In this document: piece after piece, positions 23,738-32,103 of the stretch
Layout of the letters: every line of letters starts with the position of its first letter
Numbering within the stretch: the stretch's first letter is position 1
Source of the DNA: an uncultured Bacteroidia bacterium
Lineage (GTDB): Bacteria; Bacteroidota; Bacteroidia; Bacteroidales; F082
Assembly (NCBI GenBank): GCA_902800965.1
Contig: CADCGK010000005.1
Location: forward strand, 142,661-206,660
Direction of reading: 5' to 3'
DNA: 64,000 nucleotides
Notes under the pieces: generated by a model
Databases searched by the model: none
Told to the model about the DNA's origin: nothing
What the model saw: the letters and a program-made list of their open reading frames with translations, nothing else
Position numbers and translations under genes: made by a program

Positions 23738-24979
23738 ATGCGCCACAATCCGTTCAAAACACGTAGGACCAAGACGCTGGCCTACGGCAAAAGGGTGGAA
23801 GCACTGTTCCAGAAGCTGGAGCAAAAGTTGAAGAAGCCTCTTCGTTTCACTACGAAGCGTAGTTTCGAGGCTTTCCTGTTTCTTATCCTTTTCTTTGGCT
23901 TCTTCGGCTTCATGGCTTGGAAGATGACCCTTCCGAAGATGCTCAACACCTTCATGCAGACGTCCTATCACCTGTTGCTGGAGACGGTATTCTACATTAT
24001 GGCCATCTGTGTGCTGATGGGTGCCATCAGCAAGCTGCTCATTGAGTTCGGTGTGGTCCGCCTGCTGGAAAACATCCTGCGACCGCTGATGAAGCCATTG
24101 TACAACCTTCCGGGCGTGGCAGCCTTGGGCGCCCTCATGACCTTCATGAGCGACAACCCGGCCATCATTACCTTGGCACATGACCGCAACTTTAACCGTT
24201 ACTTCAAGAAGTACCAGCTGGTCTCTTTGACCAATTTCGGAACGGCCTTCGGCATGGGCTTGGTGGTCATCGCCTTTATGACGGGTCTTGGCTACGGAAA
24301 GGGTGCACTGGTTGGTCTGGCAGGCGCTGTCGTCGGCAGTATCATTTCAACACGCTTGATGCAACGCATGACGTTGAAGTCTTATCCTGAACTGGATGTC
24401 CCTGTTGATGAGACCGACGGTGGCGACGAACAGCAGATTTCCTTTAAGAGCGAAGGCGGCGTTTTCCTGCGTTTCTTGAACTCGTTGCTCGACGGTGGCA
24501 AGGATGGTGTGGGCATTGGCTTGGCCATCATCCCAGGCGTGCTCTGCATCTCCACCTTGGTCATGATGTTGACCTTTGGCCCTTCCGGTGAAAACGGCGA
24601 GTATATGGGTGTTGCCTACGAAGGCGTGCCTGTCATCACGTGGCTGGCCAATAAGATCAATGTGGTCTTCGAGTGGCTGTTCGGCTTCAAGAGTGGTGCA
24701 TTGATCTCCTTCCCGATGACTGCCTTGGGTGCTGTGGGTGCCGCTATCGGTCTGGTGCCTCGCTTCATTTCTGAAGGCATTATCGACAACAATGCCATTG
24801 CTGTCTTTACCGCTATTGGCATGTGCTGGAGCGGATTTCTCTCCACCCATGCCGCCATGCTCGACTCGCTCGGCTACCGTAAGCTCATCGGCAAGGCCAT
24901 CACGGCACACGCCATCGGAGGCCTGCTAGCTGGTATCGCAGCGCATTGGCTCTACGTCTTGTTGGCTTGGATCTTCTAA
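23738..24979 (+). CDS. Inner-membrane protein with nucleoside-recognition (GATE) domains
   Basis: A 413-residue polytopic protein with about nine hydrophobic helices. Two half-repeats carry the GATE signature: PLYNLPGVAALGALMTFMSDNPA near residue 130 and SFPMTALGAVGAAIGLVP near 330; each contains a proline- and glycine-broken helix as in nucleoside recognition and spore maturation A/B proteins. Family members are predicted transporters, most without a known substrate. The N-terminal 45 residues are basic and cytoplasmic. It lies 10 bases behind the porin gene and is closed by a strong terminator. Confidence 0.75.
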   Translation: MRHNPFKTRRTKTLAYGKRVEALFQKLEQKLKKPLRFTTKRSFEAFLFLILFFGFFGFMAWKMTLPKMLNTFMQTSYHLLLETVFYIMAICVLMGAISKLLIEFGVVRLLENILRPLMKPLYNLPGVAALGALMTFMSDNPAIITLAHDRNFNRYFKKYQLVSLTNFGTAFGMGLVVIAFMTGLGYGKGALVGLAGAVVGSIISTRLMQRMTLKSYPELDVPVDETDGGDEQQISFKSEGGVFLRFLNSLLDGGKDGVGIGLAIIPGVLCISTLVMMLTFGPSGENGEYMGVAYEGVPVITWLANKINVVFEWLFGFKSGALISFPMTALGAVGAAIGLVPRFISEGIIDNNAIAVFTAIGMCWSGFLSTHAAMLDSLGYRKLIGKAITAHAIGGLLAGIAAHWLYVLLAWIF

Positions 24980-24981
24980 AA

Positions 24982-25011
24982 GAAAAGGCCAGTCTTAAGA
25001 CTGGCCTTTTC
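24982..25011. terminator. Bidirectional terminator, perfect 30-bp palindrome
   Basis: A perfect inverted repeat with CTTAAG at its centre, AGGCCAG arms and A/T ends separates the gate-domain gene from the convergent M16 peptidase gene. Confidence 0.93.
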
Positions 25012-25012
25012 T

Positions 25013-25040
25013 CTTCTTACTTCTGTCTTCTTTATTCTTT
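25013..25040. repeat. Heptanucleotide tandem tract (CTTCTTA type) at the M16 3' end
   Basis: Four 7-base units (CTTCTTA, CTTCTGT, CTTCTTT, ATTCTTT) run from just beyond the terminator through the M16 stop codon into its last codons. Confidence 0.82.
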
Positions 25041-27890
25041 AAAAATATTCTTGTACTTGAGCTTGGTTACCTCTCCGTATTTGGCGAGGTCCTTGGCTTT
25101 GACGCTCTTCGGACCCGACATCATGATGATGACGGGACGGTCCTTGATCATGCGGTTGTAGAAGCTTATCACATCCTTGAACTCGGCCTTGCGGATGATC
25201 TCCGTGACTTCCGCCCTCGGGTCGTGGTCATAGCCTTTCCACATCCAGTACCTCACGGAGCTGGGCTTGTTGCGGAAGGTGATGTAGTTGCTGGCTCTCG
25301 ACTTGAGAAGGGCCTCCTTCGAAGCGTTGAACTTCTCGACACGCTCGGGCATATCCTTGATCAGGCTGCTAAAGGCATCGATGCCGTCGAAGGTCTTGTC
25401 GCCCTGGGTGCCCAAGAAGCCGTATAGGTAGCCGGGCTTGCGCTCCAGGTCGTCGTAGCTGTAACTGGCGTAGGCGGTGTAGCCCAGCGAGCGGAACTCG
25501 CGGATTTCCTGGAACACGATAGAGTACATGTCGGTGCCGAAATACTTGCTGAACAGGCCAGCCATTGCTTCGTCTTCAAGGCTCAACTTCTCGCCAGGCA
25601 CGTAGAACCAGATGTTGCTCTGGCGGAACTTCTTGTTCGGGGCAAAGAACACTTGGGGCTTGGTGTATTGCTTCTCCACCTGCACTGTTTCCTCGCCCTT
25701 GAGGGGCTTCAATGGAAGGATGAAGTGGTTTTTGATCGATTGGGCTAACACATCGGGATATTGGTTGCCGGAATAGGTAACGTAGCCGTCGTATTGCAAG
25801 GCCTTGGCGATCTTGGCAAGGAACTCGTTGCCGCTGCGTTTCGACCATTCCTTGATGCTGCTGTGATCCAGGTAGGATGACTTGTCGCCATACCAGGCGT
25901 AGGCGCGGACGGCACGGGCCCAGGTGGAGGCGTCTTCTTTCTGGGTCTGGATGGACATCTTCGCCCCTTCGGCCATGGTCTTGATCTGGCTCTCGTCGTT
26001 CGATGGGTTGTAGAGTTTCTCATGGCAGAGGTCCAACAGCTTCTCGAGGTCTGCCTCGAAGCCAGTGATCGTCACATGGAAATAGTTTTCGTCAGGGTAG
26101 GTGTAGATGCTTGCGCCCATTTTCTGGAGCTCAAGGGCGAACTCCTGGAAAGGCTTGGTCTCGGTGCCTTGCAGGGAGAGATATTCGCTGGCAATCTCCA
26201 GGTCGGGGTCGTCGAGGGTGCCGTAGTTGAAGTAGAAGTTCAGCACGAAGACGTCGTTGGCGGGGTTGATGGCCGAATAGAGCTTGAAGCCGTCGCTGAT
26301 GTTGGTGATCTTCACGTCTTCGCCGAACTTGATGACTTGTGGGGTGACCTCGGGCACTTCCTCGGCTTCGATCATCTTGGCGAAGTCGGATTTCATATTG
26401 GTGTTCTTGGCCTCCAACGACTTCCAGTTAGGCTTCTCCACCTTGTCCTTGTCGGGGAAGCCCATCTTGGAACGGATGTCCAGATAGTCGTTGCCGAAGT
26501 ATTTGTTGGCGATGGCGACCACTTCCTCTTTGGTAATCTTCTTGATGCGTTCGGTCTCGGCGAGGAACTCCTCATAACTCTGGCCGGTTTGCTCCATCTC
26601 AAGAAAGAGGTTGGCGAGTTTGTTGAGGTCTTCGGTGGCGCGGAGCCGGCCCATCAGCTGGTCCATGCGGACGGCTTCGAACAGGTCGTCGTTGAAATCG
26701 CCGCGTTTGAGTTGGTCGAGGCATTCAAACACCAGGGCTTCGGCCTCTTCGTGCGACTGTCCCAGCAACTTGGGGATGATCAGCATCAGGTTGGCGCCTT
26801 GGTCCTCAAGCGAGAGGGGCATGAGCATGGCGGCCATCAGCTTGCCGTCGAGGGTCAGCTTGTCAACCAAGCCGGTCTCGCCGTTGAAGAAGATGCTGCA
26901 AGCCATCGACAGCGGCACCAGGTCGGGGTCGGAGTTCTTGATGCCGGGGAAGACAAGGGCACCCATCTTGATGGGGGTCATGCGGACCTCTTTGACGGTG
27001 GGACCGTTGAACTTGGGCAGCGTATAAGTGGGCTGCTTCGGGAGCTCGCCCTTGCGCCAGGTGCCGAACTTCTCCGCAATCATCGGCTCCGTCTCCTCGA
27101 TGTTGAAGTCGCCGACGAGGATCAAGGTCATGTTGTTGGCCACATAGTAGGTGTTGTAGAACTCGCGCATCTTGGCGGGTTGCGGGTTCTTCAGGTGCTC
27201 GGTGTAACCGATGACGGGACGGCCGTAGGGATGCTCGCCGAAGGTCTCCTTGAACATGTATTCCTGGAAGGCGTTGATGGGGCTGTCGCCGTACATGTTC
27301 TTCTCTTCATAGACCGCTTCCAACTCGCTCTGGAACAGGCGGAACACGGGGTTGCGGAAGCGTTCCACATACACGTCCATCCACTTGGAGAGCTGGTTCG
27401 AGGGGAAGGTGTTGTAGTACATGGTCTGGTCGTAGCTGGTCCCTGCGTTGAGACCCTTGCCGCCCATCTGGGTAAGGATCACATCGACTTCATTCGGGAT
27501 GGCGTAGTTGGTGCTGGCGATGCTCAGCTCGTTGATCTTCATCTGGATGGCCTGGCGGGCGGCTGGATCAGTGGTCTCGTGCAGCTGGTCATACATCATG
27601 CTGATGCTGTCGAGATACACCTTCTCTTTTTCCCAGTCGATGGTGCCGATGCGGTCGGTGCCCTTGAACATGATATGCTCGAAGTAATGGGCCATGCCGG
27701 TGGCATCCAAGGGATCGTTCTTGCTGCCAGCATGGACATACACGGCGCCGTAGATCTCAGGTTGGTCATGGTTCTCGCACAACACGACCTTCAGGCCGTT
27801 GTCGAGGTGGTAAGTCTTGGTCTTAAGCCCTGTCTGGGCGGAAACGATGCCGCAGAACAGCAGGGCAATGAGGAAGAGAATTTTTTTCAT
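25032..27890 (-). CDS. M16 family zinc peptidase (pitrilysin/insulinase type), exported
   Basis: A 952-residue, two-half M16 protease. The signal peptide (LFLIALLFCGIVSAQ) places it in the periplasm. The active N-terminal half has the inverted zinc motif H68-Y-F-E71-H72 (GMAHYFEHIMFKGT) and the distal Glu in LEAVYEEKNMYG; the inactive C-terminal half (from about residue 520) carries the substrate-binding segment GYTAYASYSYDD. Such enzymes degrade short peptides inside a closed clamshell. It is the last gene of the ABC-permease-GntR group, 14 bases after the regulator, with only an octanucleotide repeat between. Confidence 0.93.
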   Translation of the reverse strand: MKKILFLIALLFCGIVSAQTGLKTKTYHLDNGLKVVLCENHDQPEIYGAVYVHAGSKNDPLDATGMAHYFEHIMFKGTDRIGTIDWEKEKVYLDSISMMYDQLHETTDPAARQAIQMKINELSIASTNYAIPNEVDVILTQMGGKGLNAGTSYDQTMYYNTFPSNQLSKWMDVYVERFRNPVFRLFQSELEAVYEEKNMYGDSPINAFQEYMFKETFGEHPYGRPVIGYTEHLKNPQPAKMREFYNTYYVANNMTLILVGDFNIEETEPMIAEKFGTWRKGELPKQPTYTLPKFNGPTVKEVRMTPIKMGALVFPGIKNSDPDLVPLSMACSIFFNGETGLVDKLTLDGKLMAAMLMPLSLEDQGANLMLIIPKLLGQSHEEAEALVFECLDQLKRGDFNDDLFEAVRMDQLMGRLRATEDLNKLANLFLEMEQTGQSYEEFLAETERIKKITKEEVVAIANKYFGNDYLDIRSKMGFPDKDKVEKPNWKSLEAKNTNMKSDFAKMIEAEEVPEVTPQVIKFGEDVKITNISDGFKLYSAINPANDVFVLNFYFNYGTLDDPDLEIASEYLSLQGTETKPFQEFALELQKMGASIYTYPDENYFHVTITGFEADLEKLLDLCHEKLYNPSNDESQIKTMAEGAKMSIQTQKEDASTWARAVRAYAWYGDKSSYLDHSSIKEWSKRSGNEFLAKIAKALQYDGYVTYSGNQYPDVLAQSIKNHFILPLKPLKGEETVQVEKQYTKPQVFFAPNKKFRQSNIWFYVPGEKLSLEDEAMAGLFSKYFGTDMYSIVFQEIREFRSLGYTAYASYSYDDLERKPGYLYGFLGTQGDKTFDGIDAFSSLIKDMPERVEKFNASKEALLKSRASNYITFRNKPSSVRYWMWKGYDHDPRAEVTEIIRKAEFKDVISFYNRMIKDRPVIIMMSGPKSVKAKDLAKYGEVTKLKYKNIFKE

Positions 27891-27906
27891 AGTTGTTCAG
27901 TTGTTC
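27891..27906. repeat. Octanucleotide tandem repeat between GntR and M16 genes
   Basis: Two exact AGTTGTTC units plus a partial third occupy the whole GntR-M16 gap and overlap the GntR stop. The same octamer recurs inside the EamA gene at 40640-40670. Confidence 0.7.
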
Positions 27907-28252
27907 AGTTAGCGAGTTTAAGAAATTCTTCAGGGGTGATTCCCAACAATTTCATCTTCTTGATCACTTGCGGCAACTCATTGTTGATGAACTCATTCTT
28001 CATTTCGTTGAGCACCAATTCCTTGGCATTCTCGGCCACGAAATAGCCAATGCCGCGTTTGTTGTAGATGATGCCCGCTGCCGTCATGGTCTCGTAGGAA
28101 CGCATGATGGTGTTGGGGTTGACGCCGAGCTCGATGCCGAGGTCACGTACCGAAAGCAACCGGTCGTCGGCCTTGAGATCACCGCTTAAGATCTGGCCAT
28201 AGAGTTGGTCGCAGATCTGTAGATATATGGGTTTATGTGCGTTAAATTCCAT
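27905..28252 (-). CDS. GntR-family regulator, YtrA subfamily
   Basis: A 115-residue repressor with an N-terminal winged helix (PIYLQICDQLYGQILSGDL, LLSVRDLGIELGVNPNTIMRSYETM, IIYNKRGIGYFVAENA) and only a short dimerisation tail of two helices. This minimal size is typical of the YtrA subfamily, which usually controls an adjacent ABC transporter operon by autorepression. Here it lies behind an ABC ATPase and two permeases, exactly the expected setting, and a matching inverted repeat lies at the promoter (30752-30775). The inducer is unknown; in other bacteria these systems answer to cell-wall stress. Confidence 0.92.
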   Translation of the reverse strand: MEFNAHKPIYLQICDQLYGQILSGDLKADDRLLSVRDLGIELGVNPNTIMRSYETMTAAGIIYNKRGIGYFVAENAKELVLNEMKNEFINNELPQVIKKMKLLGITPEEFLKLAN

Positions 28253-28255
28253 GGT

Positions 28256-29113
28256 TTAATATTTTTGGGTTTTTAGTTTAAAGAAAATACCGATATAAAG
28301 GCCAATGGTAAGAACGGCGTGGAGGATATCGCTGAAGATCATCGATCCAGAGACAATGTTAGTGATGGTATCGAGGTCAGCCGATATGCCCATGGAGTTT
28401 TCGTTCATCCAAGGAAATATGCCTCTTGACAAAAGGAAGACCTGCATCAGCATGGAAAGGACGTAAGAGACACCGATTACACAGGCTAGTGTCTTGCCTG
28501 TCTTGTGGGTTTTGAACAGCAGATTGCCCAACATAAAGAGGCCGACGTTAAAGATCAAGCTGATGATCATTCCGATGCTGTAGGTACGATCAAACATGCT
28601 GAAAACTTTTGGAAAATCATCACCTAATTCGCTAACGACATCGGTATTGGTCATCGAGCTAATCTCAGCGATAAAGTCCTGCATGATGCCGTTCATTCCA
28701 AAATGCTTGATGTAGTGATTGAAACCACCCAAAGGTAGCAGGGTCAGCAGGGAATCAACTGCCCAGGAACCTAGGACAATAGCCACGGGAGTCAGTAGGC
28801 AGAAAAGCACGTAGCTCAAATATTTCTCCAAGTTGGAGACGGGTAACATGGCGTAGCACACACCCTCGCGGGACAGGTTGATGTCACCGAAAACCTTGGC
28901 AGGGATCAGGATGATACCCAGAAACATGGCAAGATAGATGCCTCCCCAGCGAGGCAGTGTGGGCATGGTAAAGCCAAAGATCAAGGTGAGGAGCCAGCCT
29001 ATGATCGGAATGCCGCAGAGGATGGCCAAGGTGATGCCGAAGTTGCGGAAGTACTTCCTGCCATCCATGGCAAGGAGCTTGCCGAAACGGTTGAGATTGA
29101 ATGTGTTATTCAT
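28256..29113 (-). CDS. ABC-2-type membrane permease, paralogue B
   Basis: A 285-residue integral membrane protein with six or seven helices. It starts NTFNLNRFGKLLAMDGRKYFRNFGI, nearly the same plan as the neighbouring 240-residue protein (NTFDIKRFGQVLAKDWKNYF), and shares the SREGVCYAMLPVSNLEKYLSY segment (SRDGVNFATLPATNAEKFFS in the other). The two therefore arose by tandem duplication. With the ATPase upstream they probably form an asymmetric exporter or stress-sensing complex. It overlaps neither neighbour, but gaps are only 3-5 bases. Confidence 0.82.
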   Translation of the reverse strand: MNNTFNLNRFGKLLAMDGRKYFRNFGITLAILCGIPIIGWLLTLIFGFTMPTLPRWGGIYLAMFLGIILIPAKVFGDINLSREGVCYAMLPVSNLEKYLSYVLFCLLTPVAIVLGSWAVDSLLTLLPLGGFNHYIKHFGMNGIMQDFIAEISSMTNTDVVSELGDDFPKVFSMFDRTYSIGMIISLIFNVGLFMLGNLLFKTHKTGKTLACVIGVSYVLSMLMQVFLLSRGIFPWMNENSMGISADLDTITNIVSGSMIFSDILHAVLTIGLYIGIFFKLKTQKY

Positions 29114-29118
29114 ATATA

Positions 29119-29841
29119 TTAGTATTTTTGGTTTTTGATTTTACGATAGGTGAGATAATAGAACACGATGGCAAGGACGAACATGAAAGCGTCAAAGATC
29201 CATGGGAGAACACCAGGTCTGACGCTGATTTCCCATCGGACAAAAGCTTCCCAAAAGTGGCACACTCGCAGGATCATGGTGATGACAAACACGATGAGCA
29301 TGGTCCAGGCGATGGTCTTTCCGGCTTTGCGTTTCTTGAAAACCATGTTGCCGAACACGAAGATCGAAGAGAACAGCAGTACTGTGCAGGCGATGGTGAC
29401 CAACTGCATTCCTAAATGGCTCTTTGGCAGTACAACAAACTCGTAGAATCCGCCAAATGGCAACAAGGCGAGGAGTGTATCCACGGCCCAACTGCCCAGA
29501 CCAACGATGATGGGGGTGAGGACGGAGCAGTATAGCACCATGCTGAAGAATTTCTCGGCGTTGGTGGCAGGCAATGTGGCAAAGTTGACGCCATCGCGTG
29601 AGAGGTTGGCCTTGCCATAGACCTTGGAAGGAACGAAGATCAGCACGGAGTAAACCAGACTGGCAATAACGGCGATTCTGCCGTCAGCACCCATGTTGAC
29701 ATCGAAGATCAGCGTTGCGATCCAGAACAAAACCGGGATGCAGCTCCACACGATCAGCGAGATGCCGAAGTTTCGGAAATAGTTTTTCCAATCTTTGGCA
29801 AGTACTTGACCGAAGCGTTTAATATCGAAAGTGTTTTTCAT
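29119..29841 (-). CDS. ABC-2-type membrane permease, paralogue A
   Basis: A 240-residue integral membrane protein with about six helices (ISLIVWSCIPVLFWIATLIF, FSMVLYCSVLTPIIVGLGSWAVD and others). It is the shorter of two tandem paralogues downstream of the ABC ATPase. LPATNAEKFFSM corresponds to a conserved cytoplasmic loop that could contact the ATPase. No substrate-specific motif is visible. A dispersed palindromic repeat separates it from the ATPase gene, which may allow partial termination or differential mRNA decay. Confidence 0.82.
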   Translation of the reverse strand: MKNTFDIKRFGQVLAKDWKNYFRNFGISLIVWSCIPVLFWIATLIFDVNMGADGRIAVIASLVYSVLIFVPSKVYGKANLSRDGVNFATLPATNAEKFFSMVLYCSVLTPIIVGLGSWAVDTLLALLPFGGFYEFVVLPKSHLGMQLVTIACTVLLFSSIFVFGNMVFKKRKAGKTIAWTMLIVFVITMILRVCHFWEAFVRWEISVRPGVLPWIFDAFMFVLAIVFYYLTYRKIKNQKY

Positions 29842-29858
29842 TTTTTTTCAATTTTTTA

Positions 29859-29900
29859 TGGATTGCTTCGCTATGCTCGCAATGACGCAAAGCGTGATTA
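29859..29900. repeat. Dispersed intergenic palindromic repeat, copy 2 (inverse orientation)
   Basis: The inverse complement of the element at 22588-22626 lies between the ABC ATPase stop (29898-29900, touched by the repeat) and the first permease gene. The core can form a hairpin on the operon mRNA. Confidence 0.82.
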
Positions 29901-30722
29901 TCCAAAGAGTTGCTTGATGGTTTCCTTATTCTTCATCACGGTGTTGAAGAGAATCTCCACACTGACCTTGCTGTCCACGCCCTCGGGGTTCCGGGTGACG
30001 TTGACGTAGCCGCCGGGGATCATCTCGCTGTAGAGTGCCGTGTCATCCTTCTCGGTGCCGTAGTCGAAATAGAGCTTGTCGGTGATGGCACGGAAGGTGG
30101 CCTTGAGCAGCACCTCGTCGTGATCGAGGATGATGATGGGGTCAATGAGGTTTTCCACATCCTTCACCTGGTGGGTGGAGATGATGATGGTGCGGTTCTC
30201 GTTGGCGTGCTTGGCGATCACCTGGCGGAAGAGGGTCTTGGAGGGGATGTCCAAGCCGTTGGTGGGTTCATCAAGCAGCAGGTAGTCGGTGTTGAGAGCC
30301 AGGGCAGTGGCGATCAGGCATTTCTTCTGCTGGCCGAAGGAGAGCTCGCCGAACTTGTGGGTGGGATCCACTTCCATCTCCTTGCAGAGCTCCATGAACT
30401 GGGCCTCGTCGCAGTTAGGGTAGAAGGGGGCAAGTTCTCTTATATTATTAATAGGAGTGCCTTCCGGAATGGCGAAATCTTCCGAGATGAAATAGATTTT
30501 TTGTAATGTCTCGGGCAGACGCTTGAAGGGGGAAACCTCATCGACGAGGCATTCGCCGGCGGTGGGTTTCTGAAGTCCGCTGATGAGCTTCAACAGGGTG
30601 GTCTTGCCCACGCCATTTTCGCCCAACAGACCGTAAATGTTGCCTTTTTCGAAGTTCAGGCTGATGTTTTTGAAGACCGGTTGATACTTGTAACCAAAGT
30701 CTAAGTTCTTGATCTCTATCAT
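29898..30722 (-). CDS. ABC transporter ATP-binding protein
   Basis: A 274-residue nucleotide-binding subunit. Walker A is GLLGENGVGKTTLLK (about 33-47), the Q-loop lies in the following PEGTPINN region, the signature is ELSFGQQKK, Walker B is DYLLLDEPTNGLD and the switch His sits in IIISTHQVKDVE. The C-terminal 60 residues are a small extra domain. It is the first gene of the operon, followed by two paralogous permeases, a YtrA-type GntR regulator and an M16 peptidase. Direction of transport is probably export or signalling, as in Ytr-type systems; the cargo is not known. Confidence 0.95.
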   Translation of the reverse strand: MIEIKNLDFGYKYQPVFKNISLNFEKGNIYGLLGENGVGKTTLLKLISGLQKPTAGECLVDEVSPFKRLPETLQKIYFISEDFAIPEGTPINNIRELAPFYPNCDEAQFMELCKEMEVDPTHKFGELSFGQQKKCLIATALALNTDYLLLDEPTNGLDIPSKTLFRQVIAKHANENRTIIISTHQVKDVENLIDPIIILDHDEVLLKATFRAITDKLYFDYGTEKDDTALYSEMIPGGYVNVTRNPEGVDSKVSVEILFNTVMKNKETIKQLFG

Positions 30723-30751
30723 ATTAACTTGTTTTTAGGTTGTGTTTTATT

Positions 30752-30775
30752 AGTGTATTAGTGAATTAGTACACT
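30752..30775. promoter_or_regulatory. Candidate YtrA/GntR operator at the ABC operon promoter
   Basis: AGTGTA and TACACT form perfect outer arms of a 24-base interrupted inverted repeat, with TTAG repeated inside. It lies directly downstream of the -7 element and so should cover the transcription start. Operators of the GTGTA...TACAC style are typical for YtrA-type regulators such as the one encoded in this operon. Confidence 0.6.
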
Positions 30776-30776
30776 G

Positions 30777-30784
30777 CAAAAATA
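30777..30784 (-). promoter_or_regulatory. TAnnTTTG -7 element of the ABC-GntR-M16 operon
   Basis: TATTTTTG on the minus strand, 55 bases before the ATPase start, directly adjoining the inverted repeat at 30752-30775. Confidence 0.6.
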
Positions 30785-30835
30785 CAACAAAAAACATTGG
30801 TGTCAAGAAAAAAGTGATTTTTTTTGAAAAAAAAA

Positions 30836-31882
30836 TTATTGGAGCTTCTGATAATGACACATCAGAATACCCTCGGAATCCTTCCTGTGCAGATGCATGG
30901 CGCCGCCGAGACAGTTCTTATAGACTTTGCAGTCCTTGCAGATGCCGGTCTTCATCCAGTTGCGGTCGCGGAAGGGGAGGAAACGGTTTTCCCAAACGTC
31001 AAGGAAGTCGTCATGGTAGATGTTGCCTTGTGCGAAACGGCGGTCGATGTTCGGGCAGGCTGAGATGGAGCCGTCAACGAGGACGGAACCGATGGTGATG
31101 CCGGCACGGCAGAAGTAATACCAGTCGCGGACCTTGCGTTCATAAGGACCGACGTAAGCTTCGCAGCTGAACTTGGCATCGATCTTGCCTTCCTTGCGGG
31201 TGGCGACAATGAAGTCCATCAACTGTTTGAACTGTTCATTGCTGAGTTGCAGGTTGGGATCGTTGGCGGCACGCCCAATGGGCTCGATAGTGAAGAAACG
31301 CCAGGCCTTCACATGGTGTTCGACAAGCAACTGTTTTAATTCGTCTAATTCACCGATGTTCATTGGACTGACACAGGTCACGATGTCGTAGGCAAGGGGT
31401 TTCTTTTCATTGGCCACCAGATCGATCGCCTGAAGGGCATGGTCGAAGCTGCCTTGGCGCTTGCGGAAAGCGTCGTGTGTCTCTCGTAATCCATCCAAGC
31501 TGAAGGTGACACTGCAAAGCCCAGCCGCCATCAGCTCCTTGTGTCTTGCTTCATCGTACGCCCAGCCATTGCTGACGATGCCCCAAGGGAAACCGTGCCG
31601 GCGGAGCTGTCGTCCGCAATCGGCAAGATCCTTGCGCACCAATGGCTCGCCACCAGTGATGACGACCAATATGGAGTTCCGTTTGAACTTGGTCTCAAGG
31701 GGTTCAATGGCTTTCAGAAAGTCTTCAAAAGGCATGTCTTTGAACAAGGAGGATGCCGTACAATCTGAACCACAGTGCTGGCAATTCAAGTTGCAGCGCT
31801 GGGTGCATTCCCAAAAAAGATAGTTCAACTCATGGAGTTGGGTCTCTTTTTTCCGGAAATAGTTATGGAAGGCCTGAAGCAT
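30836..31882 (-). CDS. Radical SAM/SPASM enzyme of an rSAM/lipoprotein pair
   Basis: A 348-residue radical S-adenosylmethionine enzyme. The 4Fe-4S cluster ligands are C30, C34 and C37 in CTQRCNLNCQHC; VVITGGEPLVRKDL is the conserved GGEP motif. The C-terminus is a SPASM domain with spaced cysteines (CRAGITIGSVLVDGSISACPN, then GICKDCKVYKNCLGGAMHLH and a late MCHY) that would hold one or two auxiliary clusters. SPASM enzymes mostly mature peptides or proteins. It starts 3 bases after a tiny lipoprotein gene, the arrangement catalogued in Bacteroidota as an rSAM/lipoprotein system; the chemistry is not known to me. Confidence 0.9.
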   Translation of the reverse strand: MLQAFHNYFRKKETQLHELNYLFWECTQRCNLNCQHCGSDCTASSLFKDMPFEDFLKAIEPLETKFKRNSILVVITGGEPLVRKDLADCGRQLRRHGFPWGIVSNGWAYDEARHKELMAAGLCSVTFSLDGLRETHDAFRKRQGSFDHALQAIDLVANEKKPLAYDIVTCVSPMNIGELDELKQLLVEHHVKAWRFFTIEPIGRAANDPNLQLSNEQFKQLMDFIVATRKEGKIDAKFSCEAYVGPYERKVRDWYYFCRAGITIGSVLVDGSISACPNIDRRFAQGNIYHDDFLDVWENRFLPFRDRNWMKTGICKDCKVYKNCLGGAMHLHRKDSEGILMCHYQKLQ

Positions 31883-31885
31883 GGA

Positions 31886-32080
31886 TTATTCAGCCTCGGC
31901 CTCCACAGGGAGCTCTTGGTTGACTTGCAAGGTGTCAACCATCTGGGTGGTCTCTTCTTCATCCTCAAAGTAGGGATCCTTGTACTGCTGTGGCGCGCCG
32001 TAGCAGGCCTGCATTACGAACATCACCGTGGTGAACGCTGATGCTTTCAGGATGCCTCTGAGCCATTTGTATGTTTTCAT
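31886..32080 (-). CDS. Small lipoprotein, putative partner of the radical SAM enzyme
   Basis: A 64-residue precursor starting MKTYKWLRGILKASAF and carrying the lipobox VMQAC, so only about 40 residues remain after processing. The mature part reads CYGAPQQYKDPYF followed by a strongly acidic tail (EDEEETTQ...PVEAEAE). The CYG-x-P-x-x-Y opening is what I expect for lipoproteins encoded next to this class of radical SAM enzyme, but here the protein is very short and lacks any folded domain. I chose the ATG at 32080, with a promoter 24 bases upstream; a longer start at 32134 would overlap that promoter. It may be the enzyme's substrate. Confidence 0.75.
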   Translation of the reverse strand: MKTYKWLRGILKASAFTTVMFVMQACYGAPQQYKDPYFEDEEETTQMVDTLQVNQELPVEAEAE

Positions 32081-32103
32081 ATAATGCGTTTTTATAGCGT
32101 TTA

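Noticed and set aside
26022..28046. Long open frame (674 codons) opposite the M16 peptidase
   Set aside because: It is antisense to a gene with clear M16 motifs, has a composition of Val/Leu/Glu/Gly from complementing codons, and no recognisable domain.
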